The notes under the pieces are model-generated. The model was not told where the DNA came from. It saw only the letters and a program-made list of their open reading frames with translations, and made no database searches. 64,000 nt of DNA from Theocolax elegans (taxonomy: Eukaryota; Arthropoda; Insecta; Hymenoptera; Cerocephalidae), in NCBI GenBank assembly GCA_026168455.1, contig CM047429.1, positions 59,215,623 through 59,279,622 of the forward strand. The letters are read 5' to 3'. The position numbers and the translations under genes were made by a program. Below are positions 10,701 to 20,574 of this stretch, one piece after another; the stretch's first letter is position 1; every line of letters begins with the position of its first letter.

Positions 10701-11730
10701 ATTAATTAATTAATTAATACCGATATTACATTTTATACATATATATACATATCACCGAACGGTAAATTCATTTTCATTTTAAATACAAATATTTTTTATT
10801 TAAAAAAACATATACACATAAATTAAAAGTGCTTAATCAAAATAATACGTTACTACTATATATATCTTCGATATTCACCAATTTTCGATTGAATTGATCC
10901 GACTTGATGATTGCAAGAAACGCTGTAAGAGCAGGACTGGCCACCTGTGACAATGCCGCATACGAAATGCAATCGATTTTTTGGTAGTCGCTTCCAAAAA
11001 GGACTTGTGCAAGCTCATCGAAATTCTTAGGTAACTCGCTGTCTTCATTTAGCCAAAAGTCTGGTATCCTTGGAGCTACAAATCCATTGACCCGCTCCAT
11101 CGCTAATATATTTCTAAACACCTTATAATCGTCACAGTGGTCCTTGTGATCAGTTGTGTGATCCTTACAAAAAAATTCCATTTGACATTTGGAACATCTA
11201 ATAAGATCTTCCGATCCATGACAAATACGACATAATTTTGGATACAACAGAATTTCGCGTTCCCACAATTCCATTTGTCGACCTAAAGATTGCTCGATCA
11301 TCCCTATAAGCCCGATGCGGAAACTTCGATAGTCATCGGCATTAAGACATTTAGCAAGATTGAGTGCGTTATTTTTCTGACAGACTTCGGTAAGAATTTT
11401 ACATATTTGTTCGTGAGATTTTCGATTTTCTTGGCGGTGTTGAGCTGAGCAATAGGTAACCATTAAACAATCCTCGCATGGGAATTCAACATCATCACAA
11501 CGTTTGGAACAGGCGTAACACAGTGTACTAGCAAAATAGTGACGAGGACGAAAATCCAATTGAAGTTCGGTATCGTCGTCTTCGAGTTCCTCATTTTGAT
11601 AAGCAGGTAAAGAGATTCGATCCTTCATAAGAATAAGTGTACTGTCATTGTGATTCGTTACCGAAATGCGATTGGTTTTCAAAGATTGATTCGCTTTTTC
11701 CTTACGCTTCGACTTTCGACCCATTTGAAG
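4787..11730 (-). CDS. MSS51-like protein with two MYND-type zinc fingers
   Basis: Three coding exons on the minus strand join in phase 0: 11724-10849, 10512-10183 and 5047-4787, giving 488 codons before TGA. Residues 69-108 form a MYND finger (C69, C72, C83, C86, C92, H96, H104, C108). A second Cys/His cluster follows at 165-197 (CRICHG, CSKC). Exon 2 carries the MSS51-type C-terminal domain (HVIGAELQFEC, LLPNVKSLHLEF, PDMVCLFNPG). Exon 3 completes it (DTWPATIEKF, PILVTSYTEIELPFDL). The length matches animal MSS51/ZMYND17 proteins of roughly 460-500 aa. Their role is poorly defined: yeast MSS51 acts in mitochondrial COX1 translation, and the vertebrate protein has been linked to muscle metabolism. 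The acceptor TTTTACAG at 11731 shows a 5' untranslated exon upstream. The donor of exon 1 (GTATTA) is weak. Exon 3 lies 5.1 kb away and was found by its conserved sequence. Confidence 0.8.
5408..5478 (+). pseudogene. tRNA-Glu-like pseudogene or SINE head
   Basis: The first half repeats the tRNA-Glu sequence of 8634-8705 almost exactly (TCCCATATGGTCTAGTGG, then the CTTTCAC anticodon loop), with one extra G before the loop. The T-arm and acceptor half have lost the GGTTCGATTCC box and cannot pair with the 5' end. It is not a functional tRNA. It may be a decayed copy or the head of a tRNA-derived SINE, although no poly(A) tail or repeat body is obvious. Confidence 0.75.
5634..5944 (-). pseudogene. 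Two exon-like fragments of an unknown gene
   Basis: On the minus strand, 5944-5857 reads an open frame (KLTPIAIQLRLLFSS) that ends at a CAG/GTAAAT donor in phase 1. Joining it to an acceptor at about 5780 (GGCTAG before ACATATG) keeps the frame through DICKEAEIIFSGWMRST and PPELYISLRADFLVL to a TAG stop at 5634-5636. A TGA in the same frame just upstream of 5944, and the lack of a start codon, suggest a 5'-truncated or frameshifted relic, unless a further exon lies upstream. I do not recognise the protein. It sits inside the large intron of the MSS51-like gene, in the same direction, and including it in that transcript would end the frame early. Confidence 0.35.
6779..6915 (+). repeat. Minisatellite, 28-bp unit, four full copies
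   Basis: Four consecutive 28-bp units start with CTATCTCG and end with AACGCC, the last followed by a partial CTATCTC; a degenerate half unit precedes them from 6779. The units vary in the middle (GAACTTGC, CGATCCGC, GAACTCGC, CGCCTCAG). An open frame runs through it, which is expected for a short repeat. A 20-bp inverted motif around CGCAACTTAAAAAT lies at 6955-6970 and 7209-7225, just downstream. Confidence 0.85.
6916..7619. other. AT-rich repeat-derived DNA, no gene seen
   Basis: It contains the inverted motif pair noted with the minisatellite, but no coding frame or RNA gene that I can support. Confidence 0.3.
7620..7775. mobile_element. Diverged end of the 3261-4014 foldback family
   Basis: The order AACTTTTGAG, TGAGAAATATTTGCA, TTTGGTGCATATTAAAATTTT, TTCACGTGGAATACCCCATAT parallels the right arm of the element at 3811-4014, with clear divergence. 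A matching left arm is not seen nearby. Confidence 0.5.
8634..8705 (-). tRNA. tRNA-Glu (UUC)
   Basis: On the minus strand, 72 nt fold as a complete tRNA. The acceptor pairs TCCCATA with TATGGGA and leaves an A discriminator. The D arm holds the box A-like TGGTCTAGTGGCTAGGA, the anticodon loop CTTTCAC gives UUC for glutamate, and the T arm carries GGTTCGATTCC as box B. There is no intron. Downstream on the minus strand runs of T, each longer than four, form a Pol III terminator (8610-8633). The gene is transcribed by Pol III from its internal boxes and is nested in an intron of the MSS51-like gene on the same strand. A broken half-copy lies at 5408 on the other strand. Confidence 0.95.
9240..9430. 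mobile_element. Diverged left-end fragment of the foldback family
   Basis: TTTTAGGTGCTAAAAATAATTT, AAAGTTATCTCAAC and TTTTTATCTCAAAT follow the same order as the left arm at 3330-3465. It is truncated and has no partner arm. Confidence 0.45.
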
Positions 11731-12156
11731 CTGTAAAATTATAACAAGCTGTCAAGCGTCATACGTATATGCATAAATACGAGGGTACGGCATGACAAAA
11801 AACAAAATACTTGAATATCGAAATTAAAATTATCATAAAAATGAATAAACGCACTAAACATAAAACACTGAAACTCAATACTGTACACAAACAAAACAAG
11901 AAATTAATCCATTTTAAACAGTAATTATAAATAAAAAAAAACAATCACCGAAACTTAATTTCACCTACTTATATAAAAAATATTATTAATAAATTATATT
12001 AATAAATAATTAAAAAAAAAGTGATAGTAAAAAAATAATTCAAAAATCAACTTTGCACAGTAATAATATTGAATATACTATAACGTAAACCATTGATAAA
12101 ACCAATAATAAACAGATCACTAAAACAATGGTGAAAAAAATGTCTTACACACGCGA
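11731..12156. other. 5' untranslated/intron region of the MSS51-like gene
   Basis: AT-rich. On the minus strand it leads into the acceptor at 11731, so it is probably the first intron of the MSS51-like gene. No coding frame is convincing. Confidence 0.35.
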
Positions 12157-12408
12157 TTAGAAAATCGAGTAACACAAGAAACCAGTGCAGTGAATACGTA
12201 AATGTATGTCGCGAGCAAGGGTGAGAGATATCGTCTGGGTACGGAGCTGCTCGATATATTCTTCCTTGAGATAGGTAACGCCGCCAGAGGGATCGGATGC
12301 GTCGATCGCGCACTCCACGGGCACAATGCCCGCGAGCTCTATTATTTCAAGAGGAACGTCCACCGATCTTTCGTCTCTATTCTTGCTGCACCAAGTAAAT
12401 CCATCTAA
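12157..12408 (-). CDS. Unidentified coding exon
   Basis: A GC-richer block stands out from AT-rich surroundings. On the minus strand one frame is open from an AG at 12409-12410 to TAA at 12157. It reads GFTWCSKNRDERSVDVPLEI, ELAGIVPVECAIDASDPSGG and YLKEEYIEQLRTQ with codon choices typical of real coding sequence. The 3' part (after TLARD) looks less protein-like, so the true exon may end at one of several GT sites near 12185-12210. I do not recognise the family. The opposite strand is also open here but gives a less plausible composition. It could be an exon of a separate minus-strand gene with partners to the right, or an alternative 5' exon of the MSS51-like gene. Confidence 0.4.
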   Translation of the reverse strand, partial: LDGFTWCSKNRDERSVDVPLEIIELAGIVPVECAIDASDPSGGVTYLKEEYIEQLRTQTISLTLARDIHLRIHCTGFLCYSIF

Positions 12409-13780
12409 CTCTCACAACTAGTCGTGTCCGCAGGTGTGCATTATGTGTCTCTTATGAATTATTTCGTACTTTCATTGACCATGTAAAATGCATTTCATTA
12501 AGGTGTTAATGCTTCTCTGTCACTATAAATATTTAGATGAAAATAATATTACACTCGTATTAATTTTCAAATTTAAAGACTTTTTCAATAGCTATTATAC
12601 GATCGTAGCGAATGCTTTTTTATTAATATTTATTTGAGTTCGTTCGAATCGATTTCCAAGGTAAATATGTAAAAGTAATGTTTAATTTAAACATCGAATT
12701 TTAGATACAGTTTATTTAAACATTTATCTTCAGTTTTAATTTAATTAACTTATTATTATTTAGTGTAGACTGCAGGTGTTCTTTTTTTTAATTTGATACG
12801 TGCAATTTTGGCAACAATCGTGTCATATTTTATTTCATATTTATAAATTCGCTATTATCACTTTTTTCTTTTAAATTTGCGGTATTAGATATAAATACAA
12901 AATAATTTTGTCAATAAGATCTGAATTATATTAATAATTTATTGTCAAAATATTACGTATTACAGATTAACAAGTTTAATTAAAGCAGTAACTTGTATAA
13001 ATATTAACAACCGTGTACAACGTTTGCTAATTTATCATATAAAATTTATGTAATATTTTAAAGAACAATTAAAAATGAATTATAACTACTTTTAATAAGA
13101 ATTCATTAATTTACTTCATTTATCACTCGTAATATTACGTACATCAAAATTTGGCATCTGCAAACTGTCTACGAAAGAAAACGAGGGAAATAACGAAATA
13201 CACGTAATTCCATTGCCCAATGTTTATTTAAGGAACCACAAACAAATTACACGCAACAATTAAAAATGACAATATATCGCAATCTATAATAAAAATACAT
13301 CAATGTAATTACAAAAATAATTTTTTATAAAAAATTTTATGACCATGTAAATACGAATTAAATTATGAACTAATAATTTAATAATTATTATACTTAAATG
13401 TATAAATGAATATTTTTCGATTGCGATGAAAGACAACTCATGTTTATCGATTACAATTATTTTTAGCTATTATATGTACGATCTGCACCTTGATAAAATT
13501 ATTTTGTTCGGTGGCTGTTTGCCGACATTCGTTCTGGTAATTGGATTTTTTTCGCTTGTACAATGATGAATTTCGTTGTAATTTTGTGTCCACTATTTAA
13601 CTGTAAAACAATCGAGTTACCTATTTCAAATAAGAATTTTAGTCGATTTATCTTCAAAGCAAAGTAATTTTCGCATTTATACATCTCAATTCGGCACGGC
13701 ACTCTTCTACTTACGTTCGAAAGTAACGGAAAAAGAACTTGAAAAACATTTTGAAATTTCAAACTAGAAGTACATATATA
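12409..13780. other. AT-rich intergenic region, no gene seen
   Basis: Open frames here are short and of poor composition. Exons of the unidentified gene at 12157-12408 could be hidden here, but I cannot define any. Confidence 0.3.
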
Positions 13781-14569
13781 TATATACATCCTTTTTGTGT
13801 CTAAAAGGTGAATGTATTTTCAACTCTAAGCTCTACATAGTTAACATATTTTTTCTTTTTTTACGGGATGCGGTTCAAGTGCGAAGATTAATTACGGATA
13901 CTTGTACGGAAAATCTAAAATAGTACCCAGGTAACTTATTTAAAGGCGTGAATTTAAGCGAAATGCCGGTCTAAATGTTTCTTACATTTTGTTAAGTATT
14001 ACCAAACATACATTTTTATTACACTATTTTATATAAGTATACAAGTAAATTTATTTATTGTCGAAAATATGCTTAAAAATGCAGATTATTATTAATTAAT
14101 AAATTCGACAATGAATAAATAATTTATTTTAAAATTCATGGTTTTTTTACAATTCTGTCAATGTAGTTAAAACGTACTTTCAAATATATTTTATATATTA
14201 GTATTTTTTTATATGGACAATACGTAAAAATATAAATGAGATGAAAGAACAATAAGTATGTGTACAACTAAGTATACATCGTTGCTTTAGGATTCTCTTA
14301 CGCATACGGAAAAAAATTATAAGTTATTCAAGGTTTAAAATGTGACCTTCGTACATAAATTCAGTAAAGAAGTATATATGCGACCTGATAGAAAAGAAAA
14401 GAATACTTGACTACCTATGGAAAAAAAGCAGAAATAAATTAAAATTTCGTAATTGCTGAAAAAAATGAGAGATCATCATCATTATACAAATATTGCAAAA
14501 TATATACTTATATATTTACCACGTACACATGTCACGTGTTCTCAGTTTTATCGGTGCATGTATACCTAC

Positions 14570-14606
<37 letters not shown>

Positions 14607-14784
14607 ATCACCGAAGATAAGCGCATACAGACACATCATCCTCCTCATACCGCGCGCATCAGCAGATAAACGTTGCGCGCGACACGCGACAGACATATAT
14701 ATATTTTTTTGGTGCCACGCGTACTAACCTCATCAGGTTGTTAAATTCGGGGCGTCTGCTCTCTCTTTTAGAAACTTTTTTTAC

Positions 14785-14839
14785 ATGGCCGGTGTGCCGC
14801 TCGCCTCGGCGACTCTTCAAAGAGAGATGCCGGATCGAG
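14785..14839 (+). other. SLC41 leader exon, first copy (uORF-bearing)
   Basis: ATG opens MAGVPLASATLQREMPDR and then a strong donor G/GTGAGT at 14840. Its twin is at 16143-16197. Joined to the SLC41 exon at 17762, the frame (phase 1) ends at TAG 17794-17796, so this start encodes a short upstream peptide rather than the transporter. The CpG-rich sequence just upstream is a plausible promoter. Confidence 0.5.
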
Positions 14840-15928
14840 GTGAGTCTTATTACAACCAGCTGAGTTTATTTAACAACATAACCTATAAATTATTCAGTTC
14901 CATTATTGTTTGTTTACATTATCAGGTAATTTATATAGAATTACATAACGATATAAGTTCGTTGACACTTTATCATCTAATTCTCTATTGTCTAGTCAAT
15001 TATTTTACCTACTCGTTGTCTTTTAATTTCAGTTTTATGGGATTTTCGGAAATTTAATCTGCTGTAAGAAGGACTGATAAGTAATACACTATACACTGGC
15101 TGTGTTGATAGGGTTTATCAAAATTTTGTTTGATTTGATATATATACATCCTTTTTGTGTCTAAAAGGTGAATGTATTTTCAACTCTAAGCTCTACATAG
15201 TTAACATATTTTTTCTTTTTTTACGGGATGCGGTTCAAGTGCGAAGATTAATTACGGATACTTGTACGGAAATCTAAAATAGTACCCAGGTAACTTATTT
15301 AAAGGCGTGAATTTAAGCGAAATGCCGGTCTAAATGTTTCTTACATTTTGTTAAGTATTACCAAACATACATTTTTATTACACTATTTTATATAAGTATA
15401 CAAGTAAATTTATTTATTGTCGAAAATATGCTTAAAAATGCAGATTATTATTAATTAATAAATTCGACAATGAATAAATAATTTATTTTAAAATTCATGG
15501 TTTTTTTACAATTCTGTCAATGTAGTTAAAACGTACTTTCAAATATATTTTATATATTAGTATTTTTTTATATGGACAATACGTAAAAATATAAATGAGA
15601 TGAAAGAACAATAAGTATGTGTACAACTAAGTATACATCGTTGCTTTAGGATTCTCTTACGCATACGGAAAAAAATTATAAGTTATTCAAGGTTTAAAAT
15701 GTGACCTTCGTACATAAATTCAGTAAAGAAGTATATATGCGACCTGATAGAAAAGAAAAGAATACTTGACTACCTATGGAAAAAAAGCAGAAATAAATTA
15801 AAATTTCGTAATTGCTGAAAAAAATGAGAGATCATCATCATTATACAAATATTGCAAAATATATACTTATATATTTACCACGTACACATGTCACGTGTTC
15901 TCAGTTTTATCGGTGCATGTATACCTAC

Positions 15929-15963
<35 letters not shown>

Positions 15964-16142
15964 ATCACCGAAGATAAGCGCATACAGACACATCATCCTC
16001 CTCATACCGCGCGCATCAGCAGATAAACGTTGCGCGCGACACGCGACAGACATATATATATTTTTTTGGTGCCACGCGTACTAACCTCATCAGGTTGTTA
16101 AATTCGGGGCGTCTGCTCTCTCTTTTAGAAACCTTTTTTTAC

Positions 16143-16197
16143 ATGGCCGGTGTGCCGCTCGCCTCGGCGACTCTTCAAAGAGAGATGCCGGATCGAG
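16143..16197 (+). other. SLC41 leader exon, second copy (uORF-bearing)
   Basis: Same 55-nt coding stretch and GTGAGT donor as at 14785. This copy is nearer to the SLC41 coding exons and would be spliced across 16198-17761. If the duplication is real, the gene has two promoter/leader sets. Confidence 0.5.
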
Positions 16198-17761
16198 GTG
16201 AGTCTTATTACAACCAGCTGAGTTTATTTTACAACATAACCTATAAATTATTCAGTTTCCATTATTGTTTGTTTACATTATCAGGTAATTTATATAGAAT
16301 TACATAACGATATAAGTTCGTTGACACTTTATCATCTAATTCTCTATTGTCTAGTCAATTATTTTTACCTACTCGTTGTCTTTTAATTTCAGTTTTATGG
16401 GATTTTTCGGAAATTTTAATCTGCTGATAAGAATGACTGATAAGTAATACACTTATACTGGCTGTGTTGATAGGTTTATCAAAATTTTGTTTGATTTGTA
16501 TATACTTATATATATGTGTACGTGTATGATTGCGTATAATCAACGATTTTAATGACACACACGCATGCATTGTACATTAATGCATTATTTGACAAGGTCA
16601 GATTTATTCATTTATAAGTAATGTTTTATGTGTGTTAGTGTGGTGAAATACTTGAATGAACAATGCCATTTGTCAAAACAATTCATATTATCTACAATCG
16701 TTTATTGCGTCACTTCTTTGTTCTTTAACTTATTCGTATATATAGTTTTCTTTTATTTCTAAGGAAATGTATTGATCTCCTTGCTTTACAGTATAATCTC
16801 TAGAAATCTTCGAGGAGTTGGATATGTAGACTTTTAAGGTATTTTCTTATAAATGGTATAAATTTGATTTAATTTTATAATTGAAATGCAGATTACTTTC
16901 CCATGATAAATTTTATTGTATTGTATACTTTGAAAGTATTTTAATTTGCTAATATAGTTAAAATGTATAAATTAATGTAATTAAAAAGAAACATGTAACA
17001 TATAATTATTATATTCAATTGTAAATCAAACATTAATATTCAACTAAAGTTTATTTTTATGTTGCATTAATATGACAGATAAACATAAAAAGAATTTGAG
17101 TGATTTTTGATTAAATATGCATTGCATTATTTTAATAAAATAGTGTTTCAAATTTAATTAGATATAAATATCTTGAAAAAATATTGTGTTATCAAATTAA
17201 TTTTATAAACTTTTAATACATACATATGCTATAATACAATTCACAAAATACAGTTTTGTAATAAAAAATCTCATTATAAATAAGATTATTTTTAAAATTC
17301 TCGTAATAATAAATGTTCTTTACATTTGTTATGAAGTATGTCATGTAAAAAAATTATTTATTCTACACAGTTAGCTTTCAAGCTGTTAAAGGGAGAAATT
17401 GCTTGTGTTGGCAGAGTTAGTATAAAGCTAATTTCCTAAGTTCTATATTTGAATTGAGTTAACGTTTGCAGGTCACATGGTGCATTTTGACCGCAACAAT
17501 TCTAAATAGAACAGAAAAAACTTTATCTGAAATAGAATTACAAGGGGACACGATAGCCATAAATCATTGTACAATTAATATATATAGATCATGATTAATT
17601 CTCTCTATTGAAAATTTATAAAAGAATTATAAAAATGACTTTTCACATATTTATTTTCAATTATTTATTAATCAATTAATAACATGTTTAAACATTGATA
17701 TTCAATAATCAATATGATACAGTTTTATTAATTACTTGTATTCCCTTTGACTTGTTTTTAG
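16198..17761 (+). other. First intron of SLC41 gene 1
   Basis: AT-rich. It ends in TTGACTTGTTTTTAG, a good acceptor. No exon is recognised inside. Confidence 0.45.
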
Positions 17762-20574
17762 TATATTGTGGTAATTGGAAGATTTTTGGATATTAGAATG
17801 CACAATGCAGAGTCCAAATCAAAATATAAAAGCCATACAAGTGAACTACGTCAAAGAAAATCCAAAAGAAAAGAATCTTCTAAGTCTGGAGGAAAAATGG
17901 TGGGCTCGGGCAGCGGGGACCTGCTTGGTCAAGACTTGGCCGACGTTAGGATGGAGTTACTGGAACTCGATTCAGAGGACGATGTCAGCGAGGAGCTTGA
18001 TACCAAACGCTTAATATCTTCTCCATTACCCAATGATTTCAGTCAAAACAATGATGGTGTTACAAAAGACTTGGAGGAATCTAATGAAGATGAAAGTGTC
18101 TGGTCAATTTCCATTCAAATGTTCATTCCATTTTTACTTGCAGGTTTTGGAATGGTTGCAGCAAGTTTACTTCTTGACGTAGTTCAGGTATAGTAAAATA
18201 ATTTTATTCTTTTAATGTTACAAAAGTCAATTATATCTACTTTAAACTGCTAATTTAATTTCAGCATTGGCCAGTATATCAAGAAGTATCAGAAGTTTAT
18301 ATTTTAGTTCCAGCCTTACTAGGTTTAAAAGGAAATTTAGAAATGACTTTGGCATCTCGTCTTTCTACACAAGCTAATCTTGGGCATATGGATACTAAAA
18401 AGCAACAATGGACTTTAATTGTTGGAAATTTAGCTTTAATACAATGCCAAGCCATGGTTGTTGGAATGCTAGCTTCTTTAGCAGCAGTGATACTCGGGTG
18501 GATTCCTGAAGCTCACTTCGATATTCATCATGGCTTGCTTCTTTGTGCCAGTTCATTAGTGACAGCTTCTATTGCCAGTTTTCTACTTGGTGTCATTATG
18601 GTTGCAGTAATTCTTTTTTCAAGACGTATGAATATTAACCCTGATAATGTTGCAACGCCAATAGCTGCCTCATTAGGAGATTTAACAACGTTAGCTCTTC
18701 TTTCCTGGATATCATCCATTTTATACAATGCGATTGGTGAGTGTATTGTTTATTTTTTAAATTAAATAATTATTTAATTATATAGTTACATCAATTAAAA
18801 TAAATATATTTTTCTTTATTTAAAATAGAATAAAGTAATAAAGATTAGTTTTTATAATATAAATTTATTAAGTAATATTATTTTTTGTCTAAAAAAAGCA
18901 TTAAAACATTGTGTAACAGTGTAAACTTATAAATATAAATTTAATATCAATTAATATAAATTAATAAATTAATATAAATTTAGGAAGTGCATCGTGGATT
19001 GCACCAACTGTGATAGTATTTTGCGTCTTGGCTACTCCTATATGGGGCTACATAGCGGCGAAGAATCCATTCACCAGAGAAGTTTTGGACCATGGTTGGA
19101 CACCTGTGATATCTGCCATGTTGATTAGCAGGTTAATTGCAATTATATCATTACTTCATAATACGATTACCTAAGTATATTAAAAAAGTTTAAAATCATA
19201 AAAAAAAATAAAAATTCCAGTGCTGGTGGTTTGATTCTCGACTATACGATTTCAAGCTACAAAGGCATAGCTGTCTTTCAACTCGTAATAAACGGAGTCG
19301 GTGGTAACCTTGTTGCCGTACAAGCTAGTCGGATCTCCACGTCGTTGCACAAACTGCAAAGCAGCGGTGCGCAAGAAGTGCCTGTTATTTGCGTCAGTCC
19401 TTTGCATGTATTTTTTGCATCTGGTAATTAAAATTTCCACAACTATGAGAGAATTAAATCTTATTTTATGCTAACGAATTGTCATATGTTTCTAGGAGGC
19501 CATGCAAGGACGGCGAGAGTACTTTTAATGATGGTCATTCCTGGACATTTAATATTTAGCTATACGATTAGTTGTTTACAAGCCGGTCACACATCTTTTA
19601 CGCCTATATTTATGACAATTTACTTAACTGCTGCACTTTTGCAGGTATTGAATGTTACTATATTAGTTTAAAAGTTAGATTCTAAGACTTGTTATTTTGA
19701 TTCATGCGAAAGACAAAGCTTTTAATATAATTAGTAACCTAATCCGTTATATAAATATTAATTTTATATTACGTAAAGTAAATTGTTAGGTATAAGATTA
19801 ATAATAATAATTGTTAGGTATCGGAAGAAGGAGATTAAAATTTATTTCTTATAATCAATTTTATAATTTGTAATAATTTTATTAATTTATCTTTAACCTG
19901 AAATTAAAGGTTTTTATTCGCATATTCTTTATAATTTTGTAATCACATATTATCCGACATTAAAAAAATTTCCTACAAATACATATATTACTTAAAGAAA
20001 TGTTGGTGAACACTTGAATGTTTATGGACGTTCAAGAGGCGACATGTTTTTTTTAAAGAATACTTTCAAATTAGTTGGTATTTTGTGCTTGTAAGATTAT
20101 TAGTTATAAGAAAATTTTTATTTTCATATGTGTTATAATTTACATAAATACGTCCAAAATGTTAGTGACATAAAATATGTATACTTTAACTTAATCCTAT
20201 CATGTCATTTTAAAATTAATATATATAAGTTGTAAATAGACTTCTTGACAGAAATTCTTATTTTATTTTGCACTACATTTTTATAATTAATCAATGAATA
20301 ATATTCAGAATATTATGTAAAAAATGTTAAACACTAATAGTTTTAAAAACATTTAACAGTATTCTTAAATGTATTTATCACTTTCCAGGTTATTTTATTA
20401 CTATACATCGCTCAATTAATGGTCGTTTGGATGTGGACCAAAGGCATGGATCCAGATAGCTCAGCCATTCCATACCTGACTGCAGCAGGTGACTTAATAG
20501 GAACTGCACTTCTTGGTATCGCGTTCCACATACTTAATGCCATCGGTGATGGTGATTCTGATGTTGGAGATTGA
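17762..20574 (+). CDS. SLC41/MgtE-type magnesium transporter, gene 1
   Basis: Six coding exons: 17762-18187 (ATG at 17798), 18265-18736, 18984-19131, 19221-19423, 19496-19644 and 20389-20574. All junctions are GT-AG and keep the frame. The CDS totals 1548 nt, giving 515 aa, close to SLC41A1. The basic and acidic cytosolic N-terminus ([13 protein letters not shown]) is followed by two MgtE-like integral-membrane repeats. Repeat 1 begins [20 protein letters not shown] and includes [20 protein letters not shown]. Repeat 2 includes [16 protein letters not shown] and [19 protein letters not shown]. In this family the GLKGNLEM and GGNLVAVQ segments line the Mg2+ pathway; SLC41A1 is described as a plasma-membrane Na+/Mg2+ exchanger. 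The ATG at 17798 was chosen because upstream codons lead only into the acceptor; the open frame from 17762 leaves a longer N-terminus possible. A 5' leader exon lies upstream in two copies. Confidence 0.92.

Larger units (their letters stand above)
13781..16500 (+). repeat. Tandem duplication (unit about 1.36 kb) of the SLC41 leader exon region
   Basis: 13781-15140 is repeated head-to-tail at 15141-16500 with near identity. The unit holds the CT/AT microsatellite (about 14574-14605 and 15930-15961), a GC-rich putative promoter (about 14640-14770) and the leader exon with donor GAG/GTGAGT. Differences are mainly single-base changes in homopolymers or AT runs, such as the T run before ACATGGCC, which raises suspicion of unmerged haplotypes. 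Confidence 0.85.

Noticed and set aside
12202..12408. Plus-strand ORF opposite the unidentified exon
   Set aside because: The minus frame has better codon use and a matching acceptor. The plus frame looks like its shadow.
16095..16307. 70-codon ORF around the second leader exon
   Set aside because: It reads through the strong GTGAGT donor into intron sequence. Only the 55-nt leader part is supported.
18528..18728. Minus-strand ORF within SLC41 exon 3
   Set aside because: It is antisense to a conserved membrane-protein exon, so it is a shadow.
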